Assembly: GCA_031425195.1 (NCBI GenBank)
Contig: JANPIX010000009.1
Coordinates: 186,001-250,000, forward strand
Direction: 5' to 3'
DNA from: JANPIX01 sp031425195
GTDB lineage: Bacteria; Pseudomonadota; Alphaproteobacteria; Rhodobacterales; Rhodobacteraceae
DNA: 64,000 bases
Translations under genes and position numbers: made by a program
Shown here: piece after piece, positions 1 through 8,530 of the stretch
How the letters are laid out: each line of letters starts with the position of its first letter
How positions within the stretch are numbered: position 1 is the first letter of the stretch
Notes under the pieces: model-generated
Seen by the model: only the letters and a program-made list of their open reading frames with translations
What the model was told of the DNA's origin: nothing
The model's database searches: none

Positions 1-784
1 CCCGATCTGGATCGAAAAGGGCCTGATCACCGAACTGGATCTGTCGCGCATTCCGAACCATGCCAACATCGCGCCCGACTGGATGAACGTCGATTACGAC
101 CCCGGCCGCAAGTACACGATGCCGTGGCAGTGGGGCACGACCGGCGTTGCCGTCAACCAGACCGCCTATTCCGGCGATGTGAACACCAGCGCCATCTTCA
201 TGGACCCGCCCGAAGAACTGGTCGGCAAGGTGAACGTGTCACCGGAAATGAACGACGTTCTGGCACTCGCCACGATGTACATGGGCGGCGAGCCTTGCAC
301 CGAAGACACCGAGGTTCTGAAGAAAGTGCGCGACGCGCTGCTGGAGGCCAAGCCGAAATGGCAGTCGATGGATTACGGCATGACCGAAAAGATGTCGGCC
401 AATGACACGATGGCGACCCTGTACTGGAACGGTGCCATGTTCCGCGCCCGTCTGGCCAACCCGGACGTCAAGTATGGCTATCCGAAGGAAGGCTATATCC
501 TGTGGATGGATCAGGTGGCCCTGCTGAAGGACGCGCAGAATGTTGATGAGGCGTATCAGTTCATCAACTTCATCGCCGAGCCGGAAAATGCCGCGATGAT
601 TTCGGCCTTTGCGCGCTATGCCAATGGCATTACCGGGTCGGAAGAGTTCATGCCTGCCGACATGAAGGATGCGCCGGAAATCGTCATTCCGGCCGAGTTC
701 AAGGACAAGGGCGTGTTCCTGAAGACCTGTCCGCCCAAGGCGCAGGAATATATCACGGCGATCTGGACCGAACTGCAGAAGTAA
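1..784 (+). CDS. PotD/PotF-type polyamine ABC transporter substrate-binding protein (5' partial)
   Basis: The reading frame is open from base 2, so the N-terminus and signal peptide lie outside the window; about 260 C-terminal residues are seen. Sequence features such as the WQWGTTG segment, the VALLKDAQN(V)DEAY stretch and the C-terminal ITAIWTELQK match periplasmic polyamine-binding proteins of the PotD/PotF group, which deliver spermidine or putrescine to an ABC permease. No permease or ATPase follows; any partners must lie upstream. A GC hairpin ends the unit and an amidase starts 84 bases later on the same strand. The exact ligand cannot be told. Confidence 0.85.
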   Translation, partial: PIWIEKGLITELDLSRIPNHANIAPDWMNVDYDPGRKYTMPWQWGTTGVAVNQTAYSGDVNTSAIFMDPPEELVGKVNVSPEMNDVLALATMYMGGEPCTEDTEVLKKVRDALLEAKPKWQSMDYGMTEKMSANDTMATLYWNGAMFRARLANPDVKYGYPKEGYILWMDQVALLKDAQNVDEAYQFINFIAEPENAAMISAFARYANGITGSEEFMPADMKDAPEIVIPAEFKDKGVFLKTCPPKAQEYITAIWTELQK

Positions 785-810
785 TCTGCCCCGCCTGCGG
801 CGGTGCGGCG

Positions 811-831
811 GCGGGGGGCTTTGCCCCCCGC
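811..831 (+). terminator. GC-rich stem-loop after the polyamine-binding-protein gene
   Basis: A perfect 9-bp stem (811-819 with 823-831) closes a TTT loop. It lies 27 bases after the stop codon and is followed by a C-run and the AT-rich segment GGATATTT (840-847) rather than a T-tract. It probably ends or trims the upstream transcript. From memory, similar G-run/C-run stems followed by GGATATTT-like tails are frequent at gene ends in Rhodobacteraceae. Confidence 0.6.
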
Positions 832-868
832 ACCCCCCAGGATATTTCCATCAGGGAACACACACAGG

Positions 869-2296
869 ATGGACCTGACAGACCACAGCGCGTCAGACCT
901 TGCGCGGATGATTGCGGCACGCAAGGTCGCCCCATCCGAGGTGATGGCCGCCTATCTTGAGCGGATCGCTGCGGTGAACCCGGCGCTGAACGCCATCGTG
1001 TCTTTGCGCGACGCGGACGATCTGATGCAAGAGGCGCGGCTGGCGGATGACGCCCCGCACAAGGGTTGGCTGCACGGGTTGCCATTGGCCGTGAAGGATC
1101 TGGTGGCGACGGACGGTTTGCGCACGACATGGGGTTCGCCCCTGTTTACGGATCATGTGCCTGACGCGGACGATCTGGTGGCCGCGCGGATGCGGGCGGC
1201 GGGGGGCATCTTCATCGGCAAGACGAATGTGCCTGAATGGGGTCAGGGGTCACATACCTTCAACCCGGTGTTTGGTGCCACGGGCAACCCCTATGACCTT
1301 TCCTACAGCGCCGGGGGATCGTCGGGTGGTGCGGCTGCGGCCTTGGCGCAGCGTCTTTTGCCGGTGGCGGACGGGTCCGACATGATGGGCAGCCTGCGCA
1401 ACCCGGCGGCGTTCTGCAATGTCTATGGCTTTCGGCCAAGCTGGGGTCTGGTGCCCAAGGATGCCGAGGGTGACAGTTTCCTCGCCACCTTGTCCACCGA
1501 AGGCCCGATGGGCCGCACCGTCGAAGATGTGGCGCGCCTGCTGACCGTGCTGGCGGGGCCGAACCCGCAGGTGCCGTTCGGTTGGCCGGGGGCCGACTTT
1601 GCCGCCGCACTTGACCAGCCGATGAAGGGGCTGCGCATCGGGTGGCTGGGCGATTGGGGCGGGGCCTATGCGATGGAACCGGGGATACTGGCGCTGTGCG
1701 AAGCGGGGCTTCGTGTGTTTGTCGATCAGGGGGCGACCATCGAACCCCTGCCCCCGCCCTTTCCGGCAGCGGACCTTTGGCAGTCTTGGGTCACCTTGCG
1801 GGCGATGCTGAACGCAGGCGCGAAACGTGCCCTTTATGACGATCCGGCACGGCGCGCGCAGTTGAAGCCTGAAACGCAGTGGGAAATTGAACAGGGGCTG
1901 ACGCTTACCGCGCAGGCCGTCCATGATGCCAGTGTGATCCGGTCGCGCTGGTACCGGGATGTGGCAGGGCTGTTCGACCGGTTCGATGCGCTGGTGCTGC
2001 CTTCGGCGCAGGTCTGGCCGTTTCCCATCGAATGGCGCTGGCCCGAGCGGATTGGCACGCGGAAGATGGACACCTATCACCGCTGGATGGAAGTGGTCAT
2101 TCCTGCGTCCTTGGCCGGGCTTCCGGCGTTGGCACTGCCCTGCGGGTTTGGTGCTTCGGGCCTGCCGATGGGATTGCAGTTGATGGGCAAGGTGGGGTCC
2201 GACCAGAAGATCCTGGCGATGGGCCAAGCCTATCACCTTGCCACCGACTGGCCCGGAACGCACCCCCCGCCACAGGTTGGACAGCGCCTTGCCTGA
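869..2296 (+). CDS. Amidase (amidase signature family)
   Basis: A 475-residue amidase that hydrolyses amide bonds with a Lys-cisSer-Ser triad. K76 (AVKDL), the GGSSGG motif with the cis-Ser at about 151, and the nucleophile S175 in GSDMMGSLRNP are all visible. The usual GSDxGGS is GSDMMGS here, a variation also seen in soluble amidases. I chose ATG 869, just after a CAGGA segment; an in-frame upstream start at 803 would run through the hairpin and add a low-complexity, family-unlike N-terminus. No signal peptide is seen, so it is cytoplasmic. The substrate is unknown; being downstream of a polyamine-binding protein it could act on an acylated amine, but that is only inference. Confidence 0.9.
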   Translation: MDLTDHSASDLARMIAARKVAPSEVMAAYLERIAAVNPALNAIVSLRDADDLMQEARLADDAPHKGWLHGLPLAVKDLVATDGLRTTWGSPLFTDHVPDADDLVAARMRAAGGIFIGKTNVPEWGQGSHTFNPVFGATGNPYDLSYSAGGSSGGAAAALAQRLLPVADGSDMMGSLRNPAAFCNVYGFRPSWGLVPKDAEGDSFLATLSTEGPMGRTVEDVARLLTVLAGPNPQVPFGWPGADFAAALDQPMKGLRIGWLGDWGGAYAMEPGILALCEAGLRVFVDQGATIEPLPPPFPAADLWQSWVTLRAMLNAGAKRALYDDPARRAQLKPETQWEIEQGLTLTAQAVHDASVIRSRWYRDVAGLFDRFDALVLPSAQVWPFPIEWRWPERIGTRKMDTYHRWMEVVIPASLAGLPALALPCGFGASGLPMGLQLMGKVGSDQKILAMGQAYHLATDWPGTHPPPQVGQRLA

Positions 2297-2323
2297 CCGT
2301 TCCGCCCCGGTTTGGACTGGGCC

Positions 2324-3586
2324 ATGATGCTGTACCGGTTTGCCATTATGTTCGCCTTTCCGGTGCTGCTGATCCATGCCGCCCTTCAGGCGCTGCGCGG
2401 GGCGATCCCGTGGCGCGGGGTGGCAGAGCGGCTGGGGCGGGTGGAGGCGTCCGCAGATGCGGTGATCTGGCTGCATGGCGCATCGCTTGGCGAACTGACC
2501 TCGGCGCGGCCCTTGCTTGACAGCCTGTGCCAAGCCCTGCCGGGGCGCAGGTTTATCGTGACCTGCAATACCGGAACTGCGCGGGCCATGGCCCTGGGCT
2601 GGCATCTGCCGGGTGTGAGCGTCGCGCTGGCCCCGTTCGACGTGAGCTGGTGCCTTGCCGCGTTTCAGGCGCGGGTCCGGCCTGCGGCGCTGATCCTTGT
2701 GGAAAGCGAGTTGTGGCCCGCCCGGATTGCCGCAATGCGGGGCAGGCCTGTCATTCTGGTGGGCGCGCGGTTGTCGGAGCGTTCGGCGCGGCGGTGGGCG
2801 CGTGTTGCAGGCGGTCTGGTGCGGCAGATGCTGGCGCAGGTGACCTTGCTGTCGGCGCAGGATGCCGCCAGCGAAGCGCGTTTCGTCGATCTGGGCCTGC
2901 CGCCTGCACGGCTTGCCCCGCGACTGATGCTCAAGGCGGCGCTCCCGCTGGCCCTGCGCGACCTGCCCTTCGGCAACCCCCACGCGCGGGCGGACACGCT
3001 GCTGGCCGCTTCAACGCATGAGGGGGACGAGGCCCCGATCCTGAACGCGTTCGTGGCGGCGCGGGCTGCGGGCGTGTTTCGCCATCTGATCCTCGCGCCG
3101 CGCCATCCGCATCGAGGGGGTGTGGTTGCGAAGGCAATTGTGGCACGCGGTCTGACGCTTGCCGTGCGCTCGGCACGCGCTGTGCCCGATGCCACGACAG
3201 ACGTGTATCTGGCTGACACGACAGGCGAGATGGATCATTGGTACCGGATGGCTGGGGCAACCCTGATCGGCGGCACCTTCAGCGACAGGGGCGGGCATAC
3301 CCCTTTTGAACCCGCGGCGCATGGCTCCGCAATCCTGCACGGCCCGGATGTCCGCAACTTTGCCGAGGCGTTCGACCTTCTTGACCGCAGCGGCGGCGCG
3401 GTTCTGGTGCCGGATTGGAACGCGCTGGCCGGGGTCTTGCTGACAATGACAGTCGCGCGGCAACAGGCGCTTGCGGGCCGGGCGCGGGCGGCTTTGGCCG
3501 ATCCGGGCGATCTTGACGGGCTGACGGCGGCTATTGTGCGGGCCTTGACGCCGGACGCCGGGCAAGGTGATCCAGGGCGGCACTGA
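2324..3586 (+). CDS. waaA: 3-deoxy-D-manno-octulosonic acid (Kdo) transferase-like glycosyltransferase
   Basis: A 420-residue GT30-family protein that transfers Kdo from CMP-Kdo to lipid A precursor at the inner membrane. There is an N-terminal membrane anchor (about residues 5-25), the family catalytic Glu in GASLGEL (E57), RHPHRGG in the CMP-Kdo domain, and GGHTPFEPAAHG, equivalent to the GGHNxLEPAA motif. ATG 2324 (with ATG 2327 next) is preferred to TTG 2312; the ribosome site is weak. The gene starts 27 bases after the amidase. Its 3' end overlaps the 3' end of the opposite-strand deacetylase gene by 56 bases. The sequence diverges from textbook WaaA at several positions, so a second copy or a variant acceptor is possible. 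Confidence 0.82.
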   Translation: MMLYRFAIMFAFPVLLIHAALQALRGAIPWRGVAERLGRVEASADAVIWLHGASLGELTSARPLLDSLCQALPGRRFIVTCNTGTARAMALGWHLPGVSVALAPFDVSWCLAAFQARVRPAALILVESELWPARIAAMRGRPVILVGARLSERSARRWARVAGGLVRQMLAQVTLLSAQDAASEARFVDLGLPPARLAPRLMLKAALPLALRDLPFGNPHARADTLLAASTHEGDEAPILNAFVAARAAGVFRHLILAPRHPHRGGVVAKAIVARGLTLAVRSARAVPDATTDVYLADTTGEMDHWYRMAGATLIGGTFSDRGGHTPFEPAAHGSAILHGPDVRNFAEAFDLLDRSGGAVLVPDWNALAGVLLTMTVARQQALAGRARAALADPGDLDGLTAAIVRALTPDAGQGDPGRH

Positions 3587-4688
3587 CATCGGCGCGCACC
3601 GGCCCTTCGCGCGGCGGATCGGCCAGTGTGGTCAACAGATGCGGTTCGGGCGCGGGTCGGCCCCCGCCGCCCCAGGACAGCCCGCGCAGAACCGCCTGTG
3701 CCGCGTCGGGCAGGACGGCGGGCACCGGATGCCCCGCGAGATCGGCCCACAGAGCCGACCAAAGCCGCCCCACCGACCACGGGTTGTATCCGCCGCCCCC
3801 CAGCAGCAGGAACCGGGGCGACAAGGGCCGCAGCCCTGCCGCCACCGCCCGGTGCGCGTTGTTCGAAAGGCCAAGCCGCGACAGCGGATCTTCCAGAAGC
3901 GCATCTGCCCCGCATTGCAGAATGACGGCATCGGGGCGAAATTCCGCGACGCGGGGGAGGATCAACTGTTCCAGAACGGCGCGCATCTCGCTGTCATTGA
4001 ACCCCGCAGGGACGGGCAGGTTAAAGGCGTTGCCGCCGCCATCATCTGTCAGGGCACCGGTAAAAGGCCACCGCCGTTCTTCGTGCACCGAGATGAGCAG
4101 CGTGTCGGCATCCCCCGCAAAGGCGCTTTCCACCCCGTCGCTGTGGTGCGCGTCGATATCGACATAGGCGATGCGCCGCGGGCCCGCCGCGCGCCACACC
4201 ATCATCCCCAGAACCACATCGTTCAGATAGCAGAACCCGTTCGCCCGCCGGCGCAATCCGTGGTGCGTGCCGCCGCCGGGTACATGCGCGACACCCCCGT
4301 TGCGCAGAATTTCCGCGGCCAGCATCACGCCGCCTGCCCCCGTGGCGGGCCGACGGAACATTTCGCCAAAGGCGGGATTGGACGCGGTGCCAAGTCCATA
4401 TTGCGTGGCAAAGTGTTCAGGCAGGGGTGATCCCTCGCGTGCAAGACGCTCGGCCTGCATCAGCGCGGATATGTAATCCGCATCGTGCCACAGGTGCAGG
4501 GCTGCAGGCTTGGCGCGCGGGCTGGTGCGATACTGGGCTTCGCCAAACCACCCCATCGCACGGCACAGGTCGATCACCGTTGACACCCGTGGCACGCGAA
4601 GCGGATGCGCCTTGCCATAGCTTGACCCGCGATAGATTTCCGAGCCGATAAAGAATGGCCGCAGTCCGGCTGCGGCCCCGTCTTTCAT
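3531..4688 (-). CDS. Histone deacetylase family protein (AcuC/acetylpolyamine amidohydrolase-like)
   Basis: A 385-residue Zn-dependent deacetylase of the arginase/deacetylase fold. It has the HH pair at 142-143 in GGGTHHG, Zn ligands D179 and H181 in the DIDAHHSDG motif, D262 in CGADAL, and the catalytic Tyr301 in GGGGYNP. Bacterial members remove acetyl groups from lysines, polyamines or small amides. The ATG at 4688 shares bases with the TGA of the upstream peroxidase (TGATG), so translation is probably coupled; a TTG one codon earlier is less likely. The C-terminus overlaps the convergent Kdo-transferase gene. The substrate is not determined. Confidence 0.9.
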   Translation of the reverse strand: MKDGAAAGLRPFFIGSEIYRGSSYGKAHPLRVPRVSTVIDLCRAMGWFGEAQYRTSPRAKPAALHLWHDADYISALMQAERLAREGSPLPEHFATQYGLGTASNPAFGEMFRRPATGAGGVMLAAEILRNGGVAHVPGGGTHHGLRRRANGFCYLNDVVLGMMVWRAAGPRRIAYVDIDAHHSDGVESAFAGDADTLLISVHEERRWPFTGALTDDGGGNAFNLPVPAGFNDSEMRAVLEQLILPRVAEFRPDAVILQCGADALLEDPLSRLGLSNNAHRAVAAGLRPLSPRFLLLGGGGYNPWSVGRLWSALWADLAGHPVPAVLPDAAQAVLRGLSWGGGGRPAPEPHLLTTLADPPREGPVRADVSAALDHLARRPASRPAQ

Positions 4689-5239
4689 CAAGGCAGCAAT
4701 GCCTCGATCCGCTGCGTCAACACTGTGGCGAGCGGCGACGTCCCCGCCCCCCAGGTTTCGACGACCTGCCCGTCACCATCCAGAAGCACCTTGTTGAAGT
4801 TCCAGCCGGGGACGAACCCCGTCTCGCTGGCAACCCATTGATAGAAGGGATGCGCGTCGGCACCTTTGACGTGCTGGATATCGGTCATCGGCAGGGTCAG
4901 ATCAAAATTCGCCTCGCAGAAGGTTTTCACTTCGCCTGCCGTGCCCAGTTCCTGTGCAAAATCGTCGGACGGTACGGCCAACACCTTCAAACCCGCAGCG
5001 CCATAGCGGTCCTGAAGCGTTTGCAGATCGTCAAGCTGCCCAACATAGCCGCAAAGCGAGGCCGTGTTGACAACCAGAACGGGCGCACCCCGCCAATCGG
5101 AAAGGGCTATGTCGCCCCCGTCAATCGACGGAAACTGAAACTTTGGCGGCTCGGTCGCCTGACCGGCTTGCGCCAGCGTGACGGCGGCCACGAACAGGGT
5201 CAGGGCAAGGCGGCGGGGGGCAAAGGCAAGCTGCAACAT
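4688..5239 (-). CDS. Glutathione peroxidase-family protein (secreted, BtuE-like)
   Basis: A 183-residue thioredoxin-fold peroxidase. Residues 1-28 form a signal peptide (arginines, hydrophobic core, QAGQA cleavage region), so it acts in the periplasm. The peroxidatic Cys63 lies in NTASLCGYVGQ, with Gln96 in DDFAQELG and Trp146-Asn147 in GWNFNK; Cys108 in TFCEANF is where the BtuE-type thioredoxin-dependent enzymes carry a cysteine. ATG 5239 was chosen because the longer frame upstream has no signal-like or family-like sequence. It is translationally coupled to the deacetylase gene downstream. It probably reduces lipid or hydrogen peroxide using a thioredoxin-like donor. Confidence 0.88.
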   Translation of the reverse strand: MLQLAFAPRRLALTLFVAAVTLAQAGQATEPPKFQFPSIDGGDIALSDWRGAPVLVVNTASLCGYVGQLDDLQTLQDRYGAAGLKVLAVPSDDFAQELGTAGEVKTFCEANFDLTLPMTDIQHVKGADAHPFYQWVASETGFVPGWNFNKVLLDGDGQVVETWGAGTSPLATVLTQRIEALLP

Positions 5240-5449
5240 CGGGACCTGCTTTTTTGGAACTTGTGTGAGACGAAGTAAGTTTCTGCGGGCAGGTGTCAAT
5301 TTAACGGGCGCAATAAACACGTCTAGGTCTGCCGACCGAATTATGACATTATCGAACGTGAAACAGGCCGAAAGTGTCTGTGACCAAGGCAGTTGACAGG
5401 GCAAGACAGGCGGCGCGCTTTTGCGCCGTTCGGGCAAGGACGACGTTGC
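5240..5449. promoter_or_regulatory. Divergent intergenic region (peroxidase / Nudix genes)
   Basis: This 210-base spacer must carry both divergent promoters. On the minus strand TTGACA (5299-5294) could be a -35 for the peroxidase-deacetylase unit; on the plus strand TTGACA (5393-5398) could be a -35 for the Nudix gene. Neither has a convincing -10 at 17 bases, so both are tentative. The GCGGCGCGC/GCGCCGTT segment near 5411-5430 can form a short hairpin. No small gene is seen. Confidence 0.35.
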
Positions 5450-5962
5450 ATGACGGGTTTGATCAAGGAATTTTCGGTCGCCAGCGCCGATATGGTGGCG
5501 CGCGAACAGGTCGCGGCGCTGTGCTGGCGCAAACATCGAGGCGAAATTCAGGTGCTATTGGTGACCAGCCGCGAAACCGGGCGTTGGGTCATTCCCAAAG
5601 GCTGGCCCATCGCGGGCCTGACCGCCCCCGAAACGGCCGCGCGCGAAGCCTTGGAAGAGGCGGGGGTTGTGGGCAAGATTGCCCCCGAACCCATCGGCAA
5701 GTTCGGCTATAGCAAGATCGTCGGTCGTGACAGTGCTGCGGTTGCGGCGCTGCCCTGTTCGGTCGACGTCTTTGCCCTGCGCGTCCGCGAACTGCGCGGC
5801 CGCTACCGCGAAGAGGGTCTGCGCAAGCGCAAGTGGTTCACCGTGACCGAAGCCGCGAGCAAAGTTGACGAAACGGATCTGCAAACCCTGATTGCCGGGT
5901 TCAACCCCGATCTGCACGGCCCCCGCGCGCGGAAAGGTGAAACCGGCGGCAAGGGCAAATAA
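5450..5962 (+). CDS. Nudix hydrolase
   Basis: A 170-residue Nudix-fold protein, hydrolysing nucleoside diphosphates linked to another moiety. The Nudix box spans about residues 51-73 (GWPIAGLTAP, then REALEEAGV), so the metal-binding REUxEE core is intact. The first Glu of the consensus GX5E is Leu57, a pattern I recall in many alphaproteobacterial proteins with the WVIPKGWP motif. ATG 5450 follows AAGGA with good spacing; the earlier in-frame TTG at 5393 lies in the promoter region. Those relatives are often compared with diphosphoinositol-polyphosphate hydrolases, but the substrate is unknown. Confidence 0.88.
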   Translation: MTGLIKEFSVASADMVAREQVAALCWRKHRGEIQVLLVTSRETGRWVIPKGWPIAGLTAPETAAREALEEAGVVGKIAPEPIGKFGYSKIVGRDSAAVAALPCSVDVFALRVRELRGRYREEGLRKRKWFTVTEAASKVDETDLQTLIAGFNPDLHGPRARKGETGGKGK

Positions 5963-6019
5963 CGCTGGCTTGGACAAATGGGGGTTGCATTCCCCCCCGC
6001 CGCAATTAGCTGTTGTGTC

Positions 6020-6457
6020 ATGATCCGCTTTACGCTGAAATGTTCCGGTTCCCACGAATTTGAAAGCTGGTTCCCCTCGGGCGACGCCTATGCGTCGCAA
6101 CGGGCGGCGCAGTTTGTGGCATGTCCGACCTGCGGATCGACCGAGGTTGAAAAGTCGCTCATGGCGCCCGCTATCCGCCCTGCCCGCAGCGCACCGGCGG
6201 CACCCCCGCCAAAGGCCGCACCCACCCTGTCGGTTGACCCGCGCGAGGCGGCGCTGGCCGAACTGCGCCGGCAGGTCGAAGCAAATTCCGACTATGTGGG
6301 CCTGAACTTCGCGACCGAGGCGCGCCGCATCCACAACGGTGAAGCGCCCGAACGCGCGATCTATGGCGAAGCCAAACCCGACGAGGCGCGCCGGTTGATC
6401 GAAGACGGGGTGCCGGTCGCACCCCTGCCGTTTCTGCCAACGCGCAAGGCGCACTGA
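6020..6457 (+). CDS. DUF1178 family protein
   Basis: A 145-residue protein of a small conserved proteobacterial family of unknown function. The N-terminal half has a rubredoxin/zinc-ribbon-like layout: MIRFTLKC, then FESWFPSGDAY and CPTCGSTEVEKSLMAP, with one CxxC pair plus Cys7. The middle is a Pro/Ala-rich linker, and the C-terminal part (EANSDYVGLNFATEARRIHNGE) is the most conserved family segment. I chose ATG 6020 because family members begin MIRYxLKC; the upstream extension is not family-like. It lies 57 bases after the Nudix gene, probably in the same transcript. The stop codon sits in a small palindrome shared with the convergent DUF1513 stop. Confidence 0.88.
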   Translation: MIRFTLKCSGSHEFESWFPSGDAYASQRAAQFVACPTCGSTEVEKSLMAPAIRPARSAPAAPPPKAAPTLSVDPREAALAELRRQVEANSDYVGLNFATEARRIHNGEAPERAIYGEAKPDEARRLIEDGVPVAPLPFLPTRKAH

Positions 6458-6464
6458 CCGCCGG

Positions 6465-7544
6465 TCAGACCGCCGCCTTGGCAATCGCGACCAGATGGTT
6501 GTCCCAAGCCGCGTCAACCCGGCTCAGGGGCTGCAATCCGTCCGCATCGGCAAACCAGACAGCGCCCGCCCCGTCAGTCAGCGTAAAGCCCTGCGGATGG
6601 GCTGCCACCCCGCACAGATCAGCGCGCCGGTGTGTCGCGATCCACGTTCCGTCAAGCGCGAACAGCATGACAGCGCCCCCTTTGGGCGAGGTGATGGCCA
6701 CCGTCTGCCCAGCCCCATCAAACGCGACCGACCCGGCATAGCCTTGCATTGTCAGAGTGTCTTCTGGCGGCGGGTTGCACAAGACTGGGTCCTGACCTGC
6801 GCGGTACAGCCCGAGGAGCGGCACTTGCTCCGTGGCGTCCCCCTCCCACTGCATCGCAAATGCAACGGTTCCATCGGCGGCAAGCGCCAGATGCCGGATC
6901 GAATTCTGATGCAATGCCTGCGGCAAGGCCACCGTCGCCTGCACCGATCCTGCGGCATCAAGGATGGTCAGGTTCGGGCGCATCCTGTCGATGTTCAGCT
7001 TGCTGCGGTCTTGCGGGTCAGTCTCGATCCCGCCATTCGCGATCACCAACCCGCCGTCGTGCAACAGGCGCACTTCATGCGGGCCAATCCCGCCTGACGC
7101 CCATTCCCCGATGCGTGCCCATGTTTCCGTATCCCATTGGCCGATGCGCCCCTCGGACGTGGTGGCGACCACTTCGGACGTGAACAGCACCGATCCATCC
7201 GCCGAATAGGCCCCGTGGCCGTTGAACTGCCGTCCGGCGGGCGGGGTCAGTTCGGCCCGCACATGGCCAGTCGCACAGTCGATGACCAGCGCAAAGGTCC
7301 CGGGTCTGCGGGCAAAGGCCACTGCTTCGGCACGGGTCGGATGGGCCGTTGCGGCATGGCCGCGCGACGGCAGGGGCAGGTGAAAAAGGCTGACCCCGCC
7401 GCCCGACAACCCGTGCAGCGCAAACCCACCCTCTGCTGTCTTGGCCGCCGCAAGATAGGCCGGTTGCCCGACATCGGCCCAACCCAGCCGGGGCAAGGCC
7501 CCCGTTGCAAGCAATCCCGCCAGAAACCCGCGCCGCGTGGCCAT
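6465..7544 (-). CDS. DUF1513 family periplasmic protein (iron-module beta-propeller)
   Basis: A 359-residue protein, last gene of the hemP-imelysin operon. The N-terminus MATRRGFLAGLLATGALP looks like a twin-arginine signal, so export in folded form to the periplasm is likely. Repeated segments such as GPHEVRLLHDGGLVIANGG, SIRHLALAADGTVAFAMQWEG and YAGSVAFDGAGQTVAITSPKGG are the typical DUF1513 propeller-like blades. It accompanies imelysins in many proteobacteria and is thought to take part in periplasmic iron handling; its molecular function is not established. ATG 7544 is preferred over a TTG at 7550 and lies two bases after the upstream stop codon. Confidence 0.87.
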   Translation of the reverse strand: MATRRGFLAGLLATGALPRLGWADVGQPAYLAAAKTAEGGFALHGLSGGGVSLFHLPLPSRGHAATAHPTRAEAVAFARRPGTFALVIDCATGHVRAELTPPAGRQFNGHGAYSADGSVLFTSEVVATTSEGRIGQWDTETWARIGEWASGGIGPHEVRLLHDGGLVIANGGIETDPQDRSKLNIDRMRPNLTILDAAGSVQATVALPQALHQNSIRHLALAADGTVAFAMQWEGDATEQVPLLGLYRAGQDPVLCNPPPEDTLTMQGYAGSVAFDGAGQTVAITSPKGGAVMLFALDGTWIATHRRADLCGVAAHPQGFTLTDGAGAVWFADADGLQPLSRVDAAWDNHLVAIAKAAV

Positions 7545-7546
7545 CG

Positions 7547-8530
7547 TCAATCCCCGTCCGCTGCGTTGAAGCCCAGCCCGACGCCAAGGGCAGGCACAAG
7601 TTCTGTCATCGCGGCATCATTCACCGCACGAACCGACTGCTGCACAATCTCGATCTTCAACCGCCGCTGCGGATCACTGACCCCCGCCAGACCCGGATCG
7701 TCAAGCGCCTCGGCCTGGCTGATGGCCCGCGCAAAGGCCGCCTGCGTCAGGGGTGCCTCTGGAACCAAGGCCCGCGCCAGCCGGTCAAGCGCGCGAAGCG
7801 ATCCCGCCAGATTCTGCTGCGCCCGCCCCGACGCCCGCGCCTCGGCACGTTCTGGCCTCGGTGCCGCGAATTCGCCAAGCGGCCGGGCAAGCCGTTGGTC
7901 GGCGTTGAACTCCAGACCCGTGATCAGCGCGGTCAGCAAGGCGCGGCGCGCCTCATCCTGGGTCAGGAAATCGGTGTTGCCCGCACTGCCCGGTTGCAGC
8001 AGATGATCGGCGTAACCGCCCGCCCAGCCGTCACGCAACGCGGCGGCCATCGACGCAAGATCGGCCGCGGTGGCCTGGATCAAGGGGCAGGCAGCAGGCC
8101 CCCGGAACATGCGGTCCATCGGATACAAAAGCCGCTCCAGCCCGAACAGGCCGCGCGCCGCGACCGATTGTTCGTGAAAGGTGGCCGGGTCCAACGGTTT
8201 GTCCGACCCCGATGCCATAAGCGCGGCCTGCGCCTTGGCCCCCGAACCCTTGGGGTCGGGCCAGAAGGCGATGGCGAGCGCGCGCCCGTCCACCTCTGAC
8301 GGACCCATGCGGAAATGCGCAACCTCAAGCCAGGCGTCAAAGGCCGCATTCCACCCGGAGCGCAGGGCTGCCTGATCGGTGCATCCGACCGCGGCAAGAT
8401 CGGACAGATGAGCCGTCGCCTCGGCAAAAGCCTGATACCCAGGCACGATCACAGTCGTGACCGCCTCGGCCACATCGGCGCGGGCCGGTTGCGCCATCAC
8501 AAGGGCCAGAAGAATAGCACGCATCCACAT
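7547..8530 (-). CDS. Imelysin-family (M75/iron-regulated) periplasmic protein, second copy
   Basis: A 327-residue imelysin-domain protein with a short signal peptide (MWMRAILLALVMAQPARA). A helical imelysin fold is suggested by the long helical segments; it has AAFDAWLEVAHFRMGP and ARGLFGLERLLYP. The latter lies where the family GxHxxE motif (kept as GYHAVE in the first imelysin of this operon) would be, so this copy lacks that motif and may not bind metal the same way. The start ATG 8530 overlaps the stop of the di-heme gene (TGATG), indicating coupled translation; a second ATG at 8524 is possible. It is the shorter, more divergent paralogue, as is usual for the imelysin-diheme-imelysin arrangement. 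Confidence 0.87.
   Translation of the reverse strand: MWMRAILLALVMAQPARADVAEAVTTVIVPGYQAFAEATAHLSDLAAVGCTDQAALRSGWNAAFDAWLEVAHFRMGPSEVDGRALAIAFWPDPKGSGAKAQAALMASGSDKPLDPATFHEQSVAARGLFGLERLLYPMDRMFRGPAACPLIQATAADLASMAAALRDGWAGGYADHLLQPGSAGNTDFLTQDEARRALLTALITGLEFNADQRLARPLGEFAAPRPERAEARASGRAQQNLAGSLRALDRLARALVPEAPLTQAAFARAISQAEALDDPGLAGVSDPQRRLKIEIVQQSVRAVNDAAMTELVPALGVGLGFNAADGD

Noticed and set aside
1250..2983. A 577-codon minus-strand frame over the amidase and Kdo transferase genes
   Set aside because: It spans two convincing plus-strand genes and its product is Arg/Gln/Pro-rich without family similarity.
5393..5449. N-terminal extension of the Nudix protein from TTG 5393
   Set aside because: The extra 19 residues are not family-like, TTGACA there is a better -35 candidate, and ATG 5450 has a proper ribosome site.
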